A stretch of DNA of 55,321 bases, from the NCBI GenBank assembly GCA_903882875.1, contig CAIRYQ010000121.1:1-55321 (forward strand), written 5' to 3'. This DNA is from an uncultured Spartobacteria bacterium (GTDB lineage: Bacteria > Verrucomicrobiota > Verrucomicrobiia > Chthoniobacterales > Chthoniobacteraceae). The notes under the pieces are model-generated. The model ran no database searches. It was not told the DNA's origin and saw nothing but the letters and a program-made list of their open reading frames with translations. Shown here piece by piece: positions 35,279-42,978 of this stretch. Both the position numbers and the translations under genes were made by a program. Every line of letters starts with the position of its first letter. The stretch's first letter is position 1.

Positions 35279-35768
35279 GCCGGCGAGTCCATTCCCCCGG
35301 CGGGGCAAAGACAATGCGCAAATCGCGGAGGCGGGTGTCCGGCGATGGGCTGTTCCTGATGGACGACGGCCTTGCGAGGCCCATGCACGCAGGCTCGGCC
35401 TGCGAATCACGGGCACGCTGGGTGTGATCTTGCGCGCGAAGCGGGAGGGACGCGTGCCTGCGGTCGCGCCGCCGCCAAGGCAACTGCAGGAAGAGGGGTT
35501 TCGGATTGCGCCCGCCACGCGCGCGGAGGTGTTGCATCTTGCCGGGGAGTGACCCCGCACTGTCGCGTGCCCGCCATTTTCCCCGCAGCGAAGCGAAGCG
35601 CGGTGAAGGCAGGCGCGGTGTGTGAAATTGCCCCGGCGAATTCCGGCCCCACCGGCTTTGACCGCGTGTGAGCTTTTGAATTTGGAAGCCATGAATCCAC
35701 GGAGCCGAGGCATGGCAAACGCGGCGTTGGGACTTGCTTGGCGGGGCAGGGGCGGCTAGCAGGGATTC
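35279..35768. other. Intergenic region upstream of hicA
   Basis: I see no gene in this 490-nt stretch. It contains one copy of a 70-72-nt dispersed repeat (35597-35666) and GC-rich unstructured sequence. Confidence 0.45.
35597..35666 (+). repeat. 70-nt dispersed repeat flanking hicAB, copy 1
   Basis: Matches 36376-36447 with few differences: AGCGCGGTGAAGG, then GCGCGGTG, GTGAAATTGCCCCGGCGAA and CGGCCCCACCGGCTTT. The ends are partly inverted (CGCGGTGAA against TTTGACCGCG here). Confidence 0.8.
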
Positions 35769-35969
35769 ATGCCGCGAAAAATCCGCCAGCTCGTTGCTGA
35801 TTTGGAGGCGTCGGGCTTCACTCTCGCGCCGGGTGGAAAAGGATCGCATCGCAAGTACCGGCACGCGCAGTTTGCGGGTGCGGTGATTTTAAGTGGAAAA
35901 GACGGCGAGGACGCGCAGCATTACCAAGAGAAACAAGTCCGCAACGCCATCCGAGCAACCACCCGATGA
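35769..35969 (+). CDS. hicA: HicA-like mRNA interferase toxin
   Basis: A 66-aa protein of the HicA size with the dsRBD-like core: ADLEASGFTLAPGGKGSHRKY, where the GSHRKY histidine is the expected catalytic residue, then GAVILSGKDGED and the KQVRNAIRAT helix. HicA toxins bind and cut mRNA independently of the ribosome. The partner gene starts within its stop codon (ATGA overlap at 35966-35969). The module appears complete and is flanked by two copies of a short dispersed repeat. Confidence 0.82.
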   Translation: MPRKIRQLVADLEASGFTLAPGGKGSHRKYRHAQFAGAVILSGKDGEDAQHYQEKQVRNAIRATTR

Positions 35970-36208
35970 AAACCGAAGACCGCTACCTGAAATTTGTCCG
36001 CTGGAGTGACGAGGACGCCGCCTACACGGGGTTCTGTCCGGATCTTTTCCCGTGGGGCGCGGTGTGCCACGGCGCGGATGAGGAGGCGACGTATCACGCG
36101 CTTCGCGAGCTGGTGCGAGAGGAGATTGCGGATTTGGAAGCGGCGGGCCGCGAGCTTCCGGCCGCCGTCACGCGTCCGATGTGCGAGCCGGCGGGCGTGT
36201 ACCCCTGA
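35966..36208 (+). CDS. hicB: HicB-like antitoxin
   Basis: An 80-aa protein with the partial RNase H-like fold of HicB: LKFVRWSDEDAAYTGFCPDL, WGAVCHGADEEATYHALREL and VREEIADLEAAGRELP. It is the expected neutralising partner of the HicA-like toxin upstream (4-nt overlap, translational coupling). There is no HTH or RHH DNA-binding domain at the C-terminus, so autorepression may be absent or done by another factor. Confidence 0.78.
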   Translation: MKTEDRYLKFVRWSDEDAAYTGFCPDLFPWGAVCHGADEEATYHALRELVREEIADLEAAGRELPAAVTRPMCEPAGVYP

Positions 36209-36641
36209 ACACTCACGCGCCGCTGACGCACCCCTCGACGAGTTCGACGGATGTGCATGTGGACCAATCGAGCATGGCGTGAGGCCATGCCGGGAAGGCG
36301 GTGGCGCAAGGCCCGTATCGCGCAGAACAGAGGAACCCACGGGTACCGGCTATGGACAGCCCCAAGGCAAAGAGGAGCGCGGTGAAGGTGGGCGCGGTGC
36401 GTGAAATTGCCCCGGCGAAACCCGGCCCCACCGGCTTTTTCACCGCGAATGGCACGAGGCACACAGGTGTGTCCGAAGACGCCCCCAACAGACGAATTTG
36501 CCCATGCCATGTCCGGGCGGCGCAACGGAGGCTTTCTCCGGCGGCTGACAGCACATGTCGTTTGCCGGCGATGCGAAGGACGAGGAATCGCGCGTGTTCC
36601 GTGCAATGAATGCGCGGCTTCGCGGGTTGTCGTGAGTGCCA
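36209..36641. other. Intergenic region downstream of hicB
   Basis: No gene is supported in this 433-nt stretch. It holds the second copy of the hicAB-flanking repeat (36376-36447). Frames on both strands are open here, but they look like translated repeat sequence. Confidence 0.4.
36376..36447 (+). repeat. 72-nt dispersed repeat flanking hicAB, copy 2
   Basis: Second copy of the repeat at 35597-35666. Here the ends are a perfect 9-nt inverted pair (CGCGGTGAA and TTCACCGCG). The two copies lie in direct orientation on either side of hicAB. Confidence 0.8.
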
Positions 36642-38135
36642 ATGAACCGCTCACCCTTTCACCGCGCGACACACACGGAGCCGCTCACGCGACGCGAATT
36701 CCTCTGGCGCTCGGGCGGCGGGCTGGGCGGGGTCGCGCTGGCCTCGATGCTCGGGGAATCCGGCGTGCTCGCCGGTGGCGGATTTTTCGACGGCAAACTG
36801 CATCATCCGGCGAAGGCGAAGCGCGTGGTGCAGTTCTTCATGTCCGGCGCGGCGAGCCACATTGATCTGTTCGACTACAAGCCGGAACTCGCGAAGCGAC
36901 ACGGCGAGCCGAGCGATTTCGGCGAGCACGTCGAGGCGTTTCAAAACGGACTCGGGCCGTGGCTCAAGCCCGTGTGGGATTTTAAGCCGTACGGACAGTC
37001 TGGAAAAATGCTGAGCGACACCGTCGCGCCGCTCGGCGCGGTCGCGGATGATCTCGCCTTCATCCACAACGTCACCAGCAAGTCCGGCGTCCACTCCGCA
37101 GCCACGCTGCTGCAGGCCACGGGCTTCGTGCTCCCCGGTTTTCCCGGTGCGGGGTGCTGGGTGAGCTACGGGCTCGGTTCGATGAATGACAATCTGCCGA
37201 CGTTCGTCGTGCTGCCGGATCACCGCGGCTTCGGATCGAATGGCGTGAAGAACTGGGACTCCGCATTTCTCCCGTCGCAGCACAGCGGGACGATCATCTA
37301 TCCCGGCGCGGAGACGCCGATCGCGGATCTTTTTCCGCACAAGAGCGGCAATTTTGTGAATCCGAAAAGCGAGGCGGCGGCGCAGCAGCTCATGGCGGAG
37401 CTGAACCGCGGGCACTCCGCTTCGCGCGAGGGCGACCAGCGGCTCGATGCGCGCATCCGCAGCTACGAACTCGCGGCGAAGATGCAGCTCGCCGCGCCCG
37501 AGGCGCTGAACCTCAAGTCCGAGCCGGAGCACGCGCTGAAGCTCTACGGCCTCGACCGCGGCCCGCAGACTTGGGCGAAGGAAATCAACGCCGAGGAGGA
37601 GACGTTTCACTTCGCACAAAAATGCCTCGCCGCGCGTCGGCTGCTCGAACGCGGCGTGCGCTTCGTGCAGGTGTGGAGCGGCAACGACAACGGCTTCCCG
37701 CGCCGCAACTGGGATTCTCACGAGGACGTGCTGCGCGACCACGGCCCGCTCTCGCTCGGCATGGCGCGCGGCTGCGCGGCGTTCATCGCGGATTTGAAAC
37801 AGCGCGGGATGCTCGACGACACGGTGATTTTGTGGACGACGGAATTCGGCCGCATGCCGTCGTCGCAGGGCGGCAAGGGGCGCGACCACAATCCCTACGT
37901 TTTCACGAACTGGCTCGCCGGTGGCGGCATCAAGGGAGGCATCACGCACGGCGAAAGCGACCAGTGGGGCTACAAGCCGCTCGACCGGAAAAATTCCACG
38001 CAAGTGTGGGACATCCACGCGACGATCCTGCACCTGCTCGGGATTGACCACACGAAGCTCACCTTCCGCCACAACGGGATCGATCGCAGGCTGACCGACG
38101 TGCATGGCGAGGTGATCACGCCGCTGCTCGCGTAG
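36642..38135 (+). CDS. DUF1501 (sulfatase-like fold) protein, Tat-type signal
   Basis: A 497-aa protein of the DUF1501 family, widespread in Planctomycetes and Verrucomicrobia. It has the leader LTRREFLWRSGGGLGGVALA (twin-arginine type), FFMSGAASHIDLFDYKPELA, VWDFKPYGQSG and DTVILWTTEFGRMPSSQGG with GRDHNP. The fold is related to sulfatases and alkaline phosphatases; the substrate is unknown. In PVC genomes it is normally encoded next to a DUF1549/DUF1553 cytochrome protein, as here, although the two genes converge instead of following one another. I chose ATG 36642; a GTG at 36636 is possible. Confidence 0.9.
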   Translation: MNRSPFHRATHTEPLTRREFLWRSGGGLGGVALASMLGESGVLAGGGFFDGKLHHPAKAKRVVQFFMSGAASHIDLFDYKPELAKRHGEPSDFGEHVEAFQNGLGPWLKPVWDFKPYGQSGKMLSDTVAPLGAVADDLAFIHNVTSKSGVHSAATLLQATGFVLPGFPGAGCWVSYGLGSMNDNLPTFVVLPDHRGFGSNGVKNWDSAFLPSQHSGTIIYPGAETPIADLFPHKSGNFVNPKSEAAAQQLMAELNRGHSASREGDQRLDARIRSYELAAKMQLAAPEALNLKSEPEHALKLYGLDRGPQTWAKEINAEEETFHFAQKCLAARRLLERGVRFVQVWSGNDNGFPRRNWDSHEDVLRDHGPLSLGMARGCAAFIADLKQRGMLDDTVILWTTEFGRMPSSQGGKGRDHNPYVFTNWLAGGGIKGGITHGESDQWGYKPLDRKNSTQVWDIHATILHLLGIDHTKLTFRHNGIDRRLTDVHGEVITPLLA

Positions 38136-38137
38136 CG

Positions 38138-41100
38138 TCAGTTCACGTAGGCCGCCTCGTTGGAAAAGAGCAGCGCCTGCGCGTAGGTTTCCCACGGGTT
38201 CAGCGCGCGACGGGAAACACGGAATCCGTCGTTCTTGATCGCCGCGCGGCCATCCATGCTGTTGCGTCCGCCGTTGTTGAGGTTCTTTGCGACGAAGTTG
38301 TTTGCCGCGCCGTCCTGCGATTCGATCTCGAAGAACTTGCGGCCCATTTCCAGTTCCTTCGGCGTCGGCCTCCGCTGGAAGATGATGCGGTAGAGAGCCA
38401 GTATTTTCCCGCCCTCGACCAGTTCCTCGCGCGTCGGATTTTTCTTCGCGGCGTTTCCCGGCATGGCCCGGTGGAGCAGCATCACGATCTGCGCGTCGGC
38501 ATTCGTGATGTCGCCGGAAAATTCGCGGCGGCCCACGATGCGGCGCACGACATCCACGCTGAACGGGCTGTTCATCAGGAAGAGCGCCTGCTGCGGGACG
38601 ATGGTGGTCGTGCGCTTCGAGTTCGTCATCTCGGGCTTCGAGAAATCGAAGTGCGCCATGAGCTCGGGGAGGTTGCCGCGATCCACATACCCATAGACGC
38701 TGCGGCGAAAACTGTACGGTTCCTCGGTCAGGTTCACCGGCTTGCCGCCGATGCCGCGATCGAGGTTGCCGCTCATCACGAGCAGCGAGTCGCGCACGGA
38801 TTCAAAGTCGAGCCGGCGGACGTTCGCGCGCCAGAGCAGGCGGTTGTAAGGATCCTTGTCCTGATATTCATCAATGACGTGGCTGCTCTCCTGATACACG
38901 CGCGAGAGCATGATGAGGCGGTGCAACTTTTTCAGGCTCCATCCGCTTTCGGTGAAATAGTTCGCGAGGTAGTCGAGCAACTCGGGGTGCGATGGCGTCT
39001 CGGCCATCGTGCCGAGATCGTCGGGCGTGCTCACGAGGCCCTCGCCGAAATGGTGCATCCACACGCGGTTCACCATCACGCGCGCGGTGCGAGGGTTCGC
39101 CTTGTCGGCGATGCACTGCGCGAGTTCGAGGCGTCCGCTTCCTTTTGTAAAAGGCACGCCTTTTCCCTCGGGCGAGAGCACGTCGAGGAAGCGGCGCGGG
39201 ACAATTTCGCCGCGCGTGTTCGCCTGGCCGCGGATGAAGACGGGCGAATCCTCCGCCTGCGGTTTGTCGGCGACGATCATCGCGTACGCGGGCGCGCCGG
39301 GATGCGTGAGTTGGAGTTCGTTCAGCCGCGCGAGACCGCCCTGCGCGTCGCGCTTGCGGTTGTTCGGCAGGCGGTCAATGAGCTGGCGGAAGTCCGCGAT
39401 CGAGAGCGAAGCGCCGGGCTTCACCTCGAAGGGAATCTGAAGCAGCTCGGACATTGAGTCATCCACGCCGCGCACATTTTCGCTGGAGCTGACAGCCATC
39501 TCGTCGAGCCAGATTGCGGATTTTGGCGCGACCATCGCGAACGCCTCGTCGTAGATCTGCCAGACATCCTTGATGGATTTGATCGTGCCGGGCTTTGCAT
39601 TGCGGAACGCGAGCGCGACGAGCCGGTTGATCGGTTTCTTCGCCGTGCCGGGCAACATGCCGGCCTGCACCTGCGCGAGGATCGCAGGCGACTTCGCGGC
39701 AAAGTCCTCGCCCTTCAGCGCGGAGAGCACGGCGAGCGGTCCAAAGACGCTGTCGTCCTTTTTCCTCGTGCGCGCCTCGACGCGGCGCGCGATCTCGTCG
39801 TCGAGCTTGTTCTCAAGGCGGAAATTCGTATAGCGCGAACTCTTGTCGGTCTCGCTGATCGGATCGCGGGAGAGCGTGAGGAGTTCGAGATACTGCGGCG
39901 ACTTCAGCCGGAAGGTCTGGTTGAAGTGCCCGATGGACTCGTAGTACGCGCCAGCGATGTCCTTCTTCACCTCAGCCTCCTTTGCCACAAAATCCGCGAG
40001 CTGATCCTTCGGCGGCAGCGAGCCGATGAGCGGCTTCACATTCGGCTCGGTGATGCTCGAGAAGACGCCGTGCAGCGCGTAGTAGTCCTTCTGCGAGATG
40101 GGATCGAACATGTGGTCATGGCAGCGCGCGCACGAGACGGTCATCGCGAGCATCGCCTTGCTCACGGTGTCAATGCGCTCGTTGATGAGGTCGTTCGGAT
40201 TTCCAAACCGCTCGCCGACGGTGATGAAACCGAGCGCTGCGAGATGTTCGCCATTGTAGCCGAGCTGCTCCTTCGGCAGGAGATCCGCCGCGAGCTGATA
40301 CGTCACGAACTTGTCGTAAGGCATGTCGGCATTGAGCGCATTGAGGACCCAGTCGCGATACGTCCACGCGTATGCGAAGCGGTAGTCCTGGCCGTTCGCA
40401 TTTTCGCCCGCGGTGTCGCTGTAACGCGCGGTGTCGAGCCAGTGGCGGCCCCAGCGCTCGCCGTAGTGCGGCGATGCGAGAAGGCGGTCCACCACGCGCG
40501 CCCACGCATCCGGCGAGTGGTCATTGAGGAATGCCTCGATCTCCTGCGGCGACGGCGGAAGGCCGATGAGATCGTAATACGCGCGGCGCAGCAGCGTCTC
40601 CCGGTCCGCATCGGGCGAAGGCAGCATCTTCGCCGCCTCGACTTTTTGCAGGATGAAGCAGTCCGGCGGCGTGCGGCACCACTGCTGGTTTTTGTTGATC
40701 GGGATCTTCGGCGCTTTCACCGGCTGATACGACCAGTGGGCGCGCGCCTTGTCCGTCATGCCGCTCAGCTTGGTCTTCACGGCGGTGGCGTTTGCGGGCG
40801 TCGGGGCGCCCATCTTCACCCAGGCGGTGAGGTCGGCGATCTGCGTGTCACTCAATTTTCCGCCGGTACTCGACGGCGGCATCTGCATGTCGGGATCGCC
40901 GTAGTTCACCGCCTTGATGAGCAGCGATTTCGCCGGATCACCGGGAACAACGGCAGCGCCCGACTCGCCGCCCTTCAGCATCGCATCGCGCGAATCCAGC
41001 GTGAGGCCGCCCTTGCTTTTCCCGGCGTCCGCGCTGTGGCAGCGGTAGCAGGTGTCCGCGAGCACGGGCCGGATCTTCGCCTCGAAAAACTCCGTCTGTT

Positions 41101-41215
41101 CCTTCGTGATTTCTTCCGCGTGAGCCGCGAACGAGGTCACGAATGCCATGGCGGGAAGCAGGATCAGGCGCGGGGTTGCGGCCAGTTTTCCGGGGGAGAA
41201 AATGGAAGGTTTCAT
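38138..41215 (-). CDS. Planctomycete-type cytochrome C / DUF1549 / DUF1553 protein
   Basis: A 1025-aa exported protein from ATG 41215 (signal LILLPAMAFVTSFAAHAEE). The N-terminal cytochrome C1 domain (PSCyt1) has heme motif CYRCH at 56-60 and DPDMQMPPSS as the likely distal ligand region. It is followed by DUF1549 (LLRRAYYDLIGLPPSPQEIE, HYGERWGRHWLDTARYSDT, a second CARCH in AMTVSCARCHDHMFDP) and C-terminal DUF1553 (VNRVWMHHFGEGLVSTPDDL, RRSVYGYVDRGNLPELMAHF). The protein probably carries out periplasmic electron transfer coupled to an unknown oxidation together with the DUF1501 partner. The stop codons of the two genes are 2 nt apart, tail to tail. Confidence 0.93.
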   Translation of the reverse strand: MKPSIFSPGKLAATPRLILLPAMAFVTSFAAHAEEITKEQTEFFEAKIRPVLADTCYRCHSADAGKSKGGLTLDSRDAMLKGGESGAAVVPGDPAKSLLIKAVNYGDPDMQMPPSSTGGKLSDTQIADLTAWVKMGAPTPANATAVKTKLSGMTDKARAHWSYQPVKAPKIPINKNQQWCRTPPDCFILQKVEAAKMLPSPDADRETLLRRAYYDLIGLPPSPQEIEAFLNDHSPDAWARVVDRLLASPHYGERWGRHWLDTARYSDTAGENANGQDYRFAYAWTYRDWVLNALNADMPYDKFVTYQLAADLLPKEQLGYNGEHLAALGFITVGERFGNPNDLINERIDTVSKAMLAMTVSCARCHDHMFDPISQKDYYALHGVFSSITEPNVKPLIGSLPPKDQLADFVAKEAEVKKDIAGAYYESIGHFNQTFRLKSPQYLELLTLSRDPISETDKSSRYTNFRLENKLDDEIARRVEARTRKKDDSVFGPLAVLSALKGEDFAAKSPAILAQVQAGMLPGTAKKPINRLVALAFRNAKPGTIKSIKDVWQIYDEAFAMVAPKSAIWLDEMAVSSSENVRGVDDSMSELLQIPFEVKPGASLSIADFRQLIDRLPNNRKRDAQGGLARLNELQLTHPGAPAYAMIVADKPQAEDSPVFIRGQANTRGEIVPRRFLDVLSPEGKGVPFTKGSGRLELAQCIADKANPRTARVMVNRVWMHHFGEGLVSTPDDLGTMAETPSHPELLDYLANYFTESGWSLKKLHRLIMLSRVYQESSHVIDEYQDKDPYNRLLWRANVRRLDFESVRDSLLVMSGNLDRGIGGKPVNLTEEPYSFRRSVYGYVDRGNLPELMAHFDFSKPEMTNSKRTTTIVPQQALFLMNSPFSVDVVRRIVGRREFSGDITNADAQIVMLLHRAMPGNAAKKNPTREELVEGGKILALYRIIFQRRPTPKELEMGRKFFEIESQDGAANNFVAKNLNNGGRNSMDGRAAIKNDGFRVSRRALNPWETYAQALLFSNEAAYVN

Positions 41216-41317
41216 GGTGAGAGCGGGCGGCACCATAGCCCGGAAAAAACGTCCCTCCAGCGCGAATTTCGAGTCCGGCAACGACCGCCGGGCACCGGGG
41301 ATTTTCCCGCACTCACC

Positions 41318-41413
41318 ATGCCGATCAAACTGAACGATCTCCTCGGCGCGAATGGCGGAAACGCGGAAGCGCTGGAAACTTCGCCTTCCCTGCGTCATCT
41401 TCCGAACACATGA
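41318..41413 (+). CDS. 31-residue ORF translationally coupled to the Dop-type gene
   Basis: ATG 41318 opens a 31-codon frame that begins MPIKLNDLLGANGG and ends LRHLPNT, with its TGA overlapping the ATG of the Dop-type gene (ATGA, 41410-41413). It is the first start after the divergent promoter region of 102 nt, and no other in-frame start lies close by. The overlap suggests translational coupling, either as a leader peptide or as a functional peptide. It is not Pup or UBact: those are about twice as long and end in Gly-Gly (or Arg/Ser-Gly) plus Gln/Glu, whereas here a GG lies internally. It could equally be a chance ORF in GC-rich DNA. Confidence 0.4.
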   Translation: MPIKLNDLLGANGGNAEALETSPSLRHLPNT

Positions 41414-42906
41414 GACGCGTCTTCGGAATCGAAACCGAGTATGGAATCACCGTGGACGGCATGACCGATGTGGATGTGGTGCGCGAAAGCATCGCCATCG
41501 TGCGCAGCTACACCGAGCACGGCGCGCTGATGAAGTGGGATTACTCGACCGAGGATCCGCACAACGACGCGCGCGGATTCCGAGCGCCCGAGCTGCGGCA
41601 GGACACCGACGAGGCCGCCTACTACGAACTCGACAAGCACCGGAACCTCACCTTCGCGGAAATCAAAAGCGACCTCGTGCTCTCGAACGGCGCGCGCTTT
41701 TACAACGACCACGCGCACCCCGAATACTCGACGCCCGAGTGCGCGACGCTCGCGGACATCGTCGCGCAGGACAAGGCCGGCGAACGCGTGCTCGAGGAGT
41801 GCATGCGCCGCCGCAATTCGCACCTGCCCGAGGGCCAGCGGTGCCGGCTCTACAAAAACAACACCGATTTCCAGGGCCACAGCTACGGGTGCCACGACAA
41901 TTTCCTCATGCGCCGCGAGGTGCCGTGGGAGCGCATCGTGCGCGACAGCGTCTCGTTCCTCGCCACGAGGCAGTTGTTCGCCGGCGCGGGAAAACTGGGC
42001 ATCGAGGGCGAGGACGAGAGCGCGCGACCGGGTGCATTCCAGCTCGCGCAGCGCAGCGATTTCTTCGAGGTGCTCACGAGCATAGACACGATGAACCGCC
42101 GCCCCATCGTGAACACCCGCGACGAGCCGCACGCCGACGGCGATCTCTACCGCCGCTTCCACATCATCGTGGGCGACGCGAACATGTCGGAATGGGCCAC
42201 GGCAATGAAGGTGGGCACCACCGCGCTGGCGCTCGAACTCATCGAGAAAGATCACGCGCCGCGCATCGCGCTCGCCGATCCGATTTCCGCGACGAGCGAA
42301 ATCAGCCGCGACGAGAGTTGGAAATGGATGCTCACTTTTGCCGACGGCCGCACCGCCAGCGCGCTCGACGTGCAGCGCGAATGGCTCGACGCCGCGCGCA
42401 CGCATTGCGACCGCGACGACGACACCGCATGGGTGCTTGCCGAATGGGAAGCCGTCCTGGCCGATCTCGCGCGCGATCCGATGAGCACGCGCGACCGGTG
42501 CGACTGGGCCGCGAAGCGTTTCCTGCTCGATACCTTCCGCGAAGCCGAGAAGCTCGACTGGTCTCACCCGTGGCTCCAGGCACTGGATCTCGAATACCAC
42601 GACGTGTCGCTCGACAACGGGCTCTACTACGAACTCGCCCGCACCGGCCAGATGCGCCGCACCGTCACCGAGGAACAAATCCGCCACGCGATTTTCTACC
42701 CGCCCGAAGGCACGCGCGCGTTTTTCCGCGGCCGCGCCGTCGCACGTTTCAATGCGGATATCACCTCGCTGCAATGGGACGCCCTCACCTTCCGCGAAGG
42801 CTCCGACGCGCAGACGTTCGCCTTCCCCCACCCTGCGTTCGACCCGGCGCTCGATCTTCTCAATTCGCGGATCCGCAACGCGACATCGCTCGATTCGCTT
42901 CGCTGA
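41410..42906 (+). CDS. dop: Dop-type Pup/UBact deamidase-depupylase family protein
   Basis: A 498-aa protein of the carboxylate-amine ligase fold used by Dop and PafA. Visible elements are Mg/ATP residues Glu8 and Glu10 in FGIETEYGI; the Dop-specific loop motif WDYSTEDPHNDARGF, which PafA lacks; NGARFYNDHAHPEYS with the expected catalytic Asp100; LYKNNTDFQGHSYGCHDNFL; NTRDEPHADGDLYRR; GDANMSEWATAMKVGT; and ISRDESWKW. Dop removes the amide from the Pup C-terminus and cleaves Pup from tagged proteins. In Verrucomicrobia the tag would be UBact. No tag, ligase (PafA), proteasome or ATPase gene is in this window; a 31-codon ORF overlaps its start and hrpA follows after 72 nt. Start and length are normal for the family. 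Confidence 0.9.
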   Translation: MRRVFGIETEYGITVDGMTDVDVVRESIAIVRSYTEHGALMKWDYSTEDPHNDARGFRAPELRQDTDEAAYYELDKHRNLTFAEIKSDLVLSNGARFYNDHAHPEYSTPECATLADIVAQDKAGERVLEECMRRRNSHLPEGQRCRLYKNNTDFQGHSYGCHDNFLMRREVPWERIVRDSVSFLATRQLFAGAGKLGIEGEDESARPGAFQLAQRSDFFEVLTSIDTMNRRPIVNTRDEPHADGDLYRRFHIIVGDANMSEWATAMKVGTTALALELIEKDHAPRIALADPISATSEISRDESWKWMLTFADGRTASALDVQREWLDAARTHCDRDDDTAWVLAEWEAVLADLARDPMSTRDRCDWAAKRFLLDTFREAEKLDWSHPWLQALDLEYHDVSLDNGLYYELARTGQMRRTVTEEQIRHAIFYPPEGTRAFFRGRAVARFNADITSLQWDALTFREGSDAQTFAFPHPAFDPALDLLNSRIRNATSLDSLR

Positions 42907-42978
42907 TTTCCGCGCGTCCGCGCTCGCGGCGGGGAAAAAGTTCACCGGTTTACTCCCGCGCAACCGTCGCTAGCTTGC

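Noticed and set aside
36301-36609. 102-codon frame after hicB
   Set aside because: Most of it is translated dispersed repeat and the remainder has no recognisable features.
41318-41413. The 31-codon ORF as Pup or UBact
   Set aside because: It is too short, not rich in Glu/Gln, and lacks the C-terminal Gly-Gly-Gln/Glu. It is kept only as a coupled ORF of unknown status.
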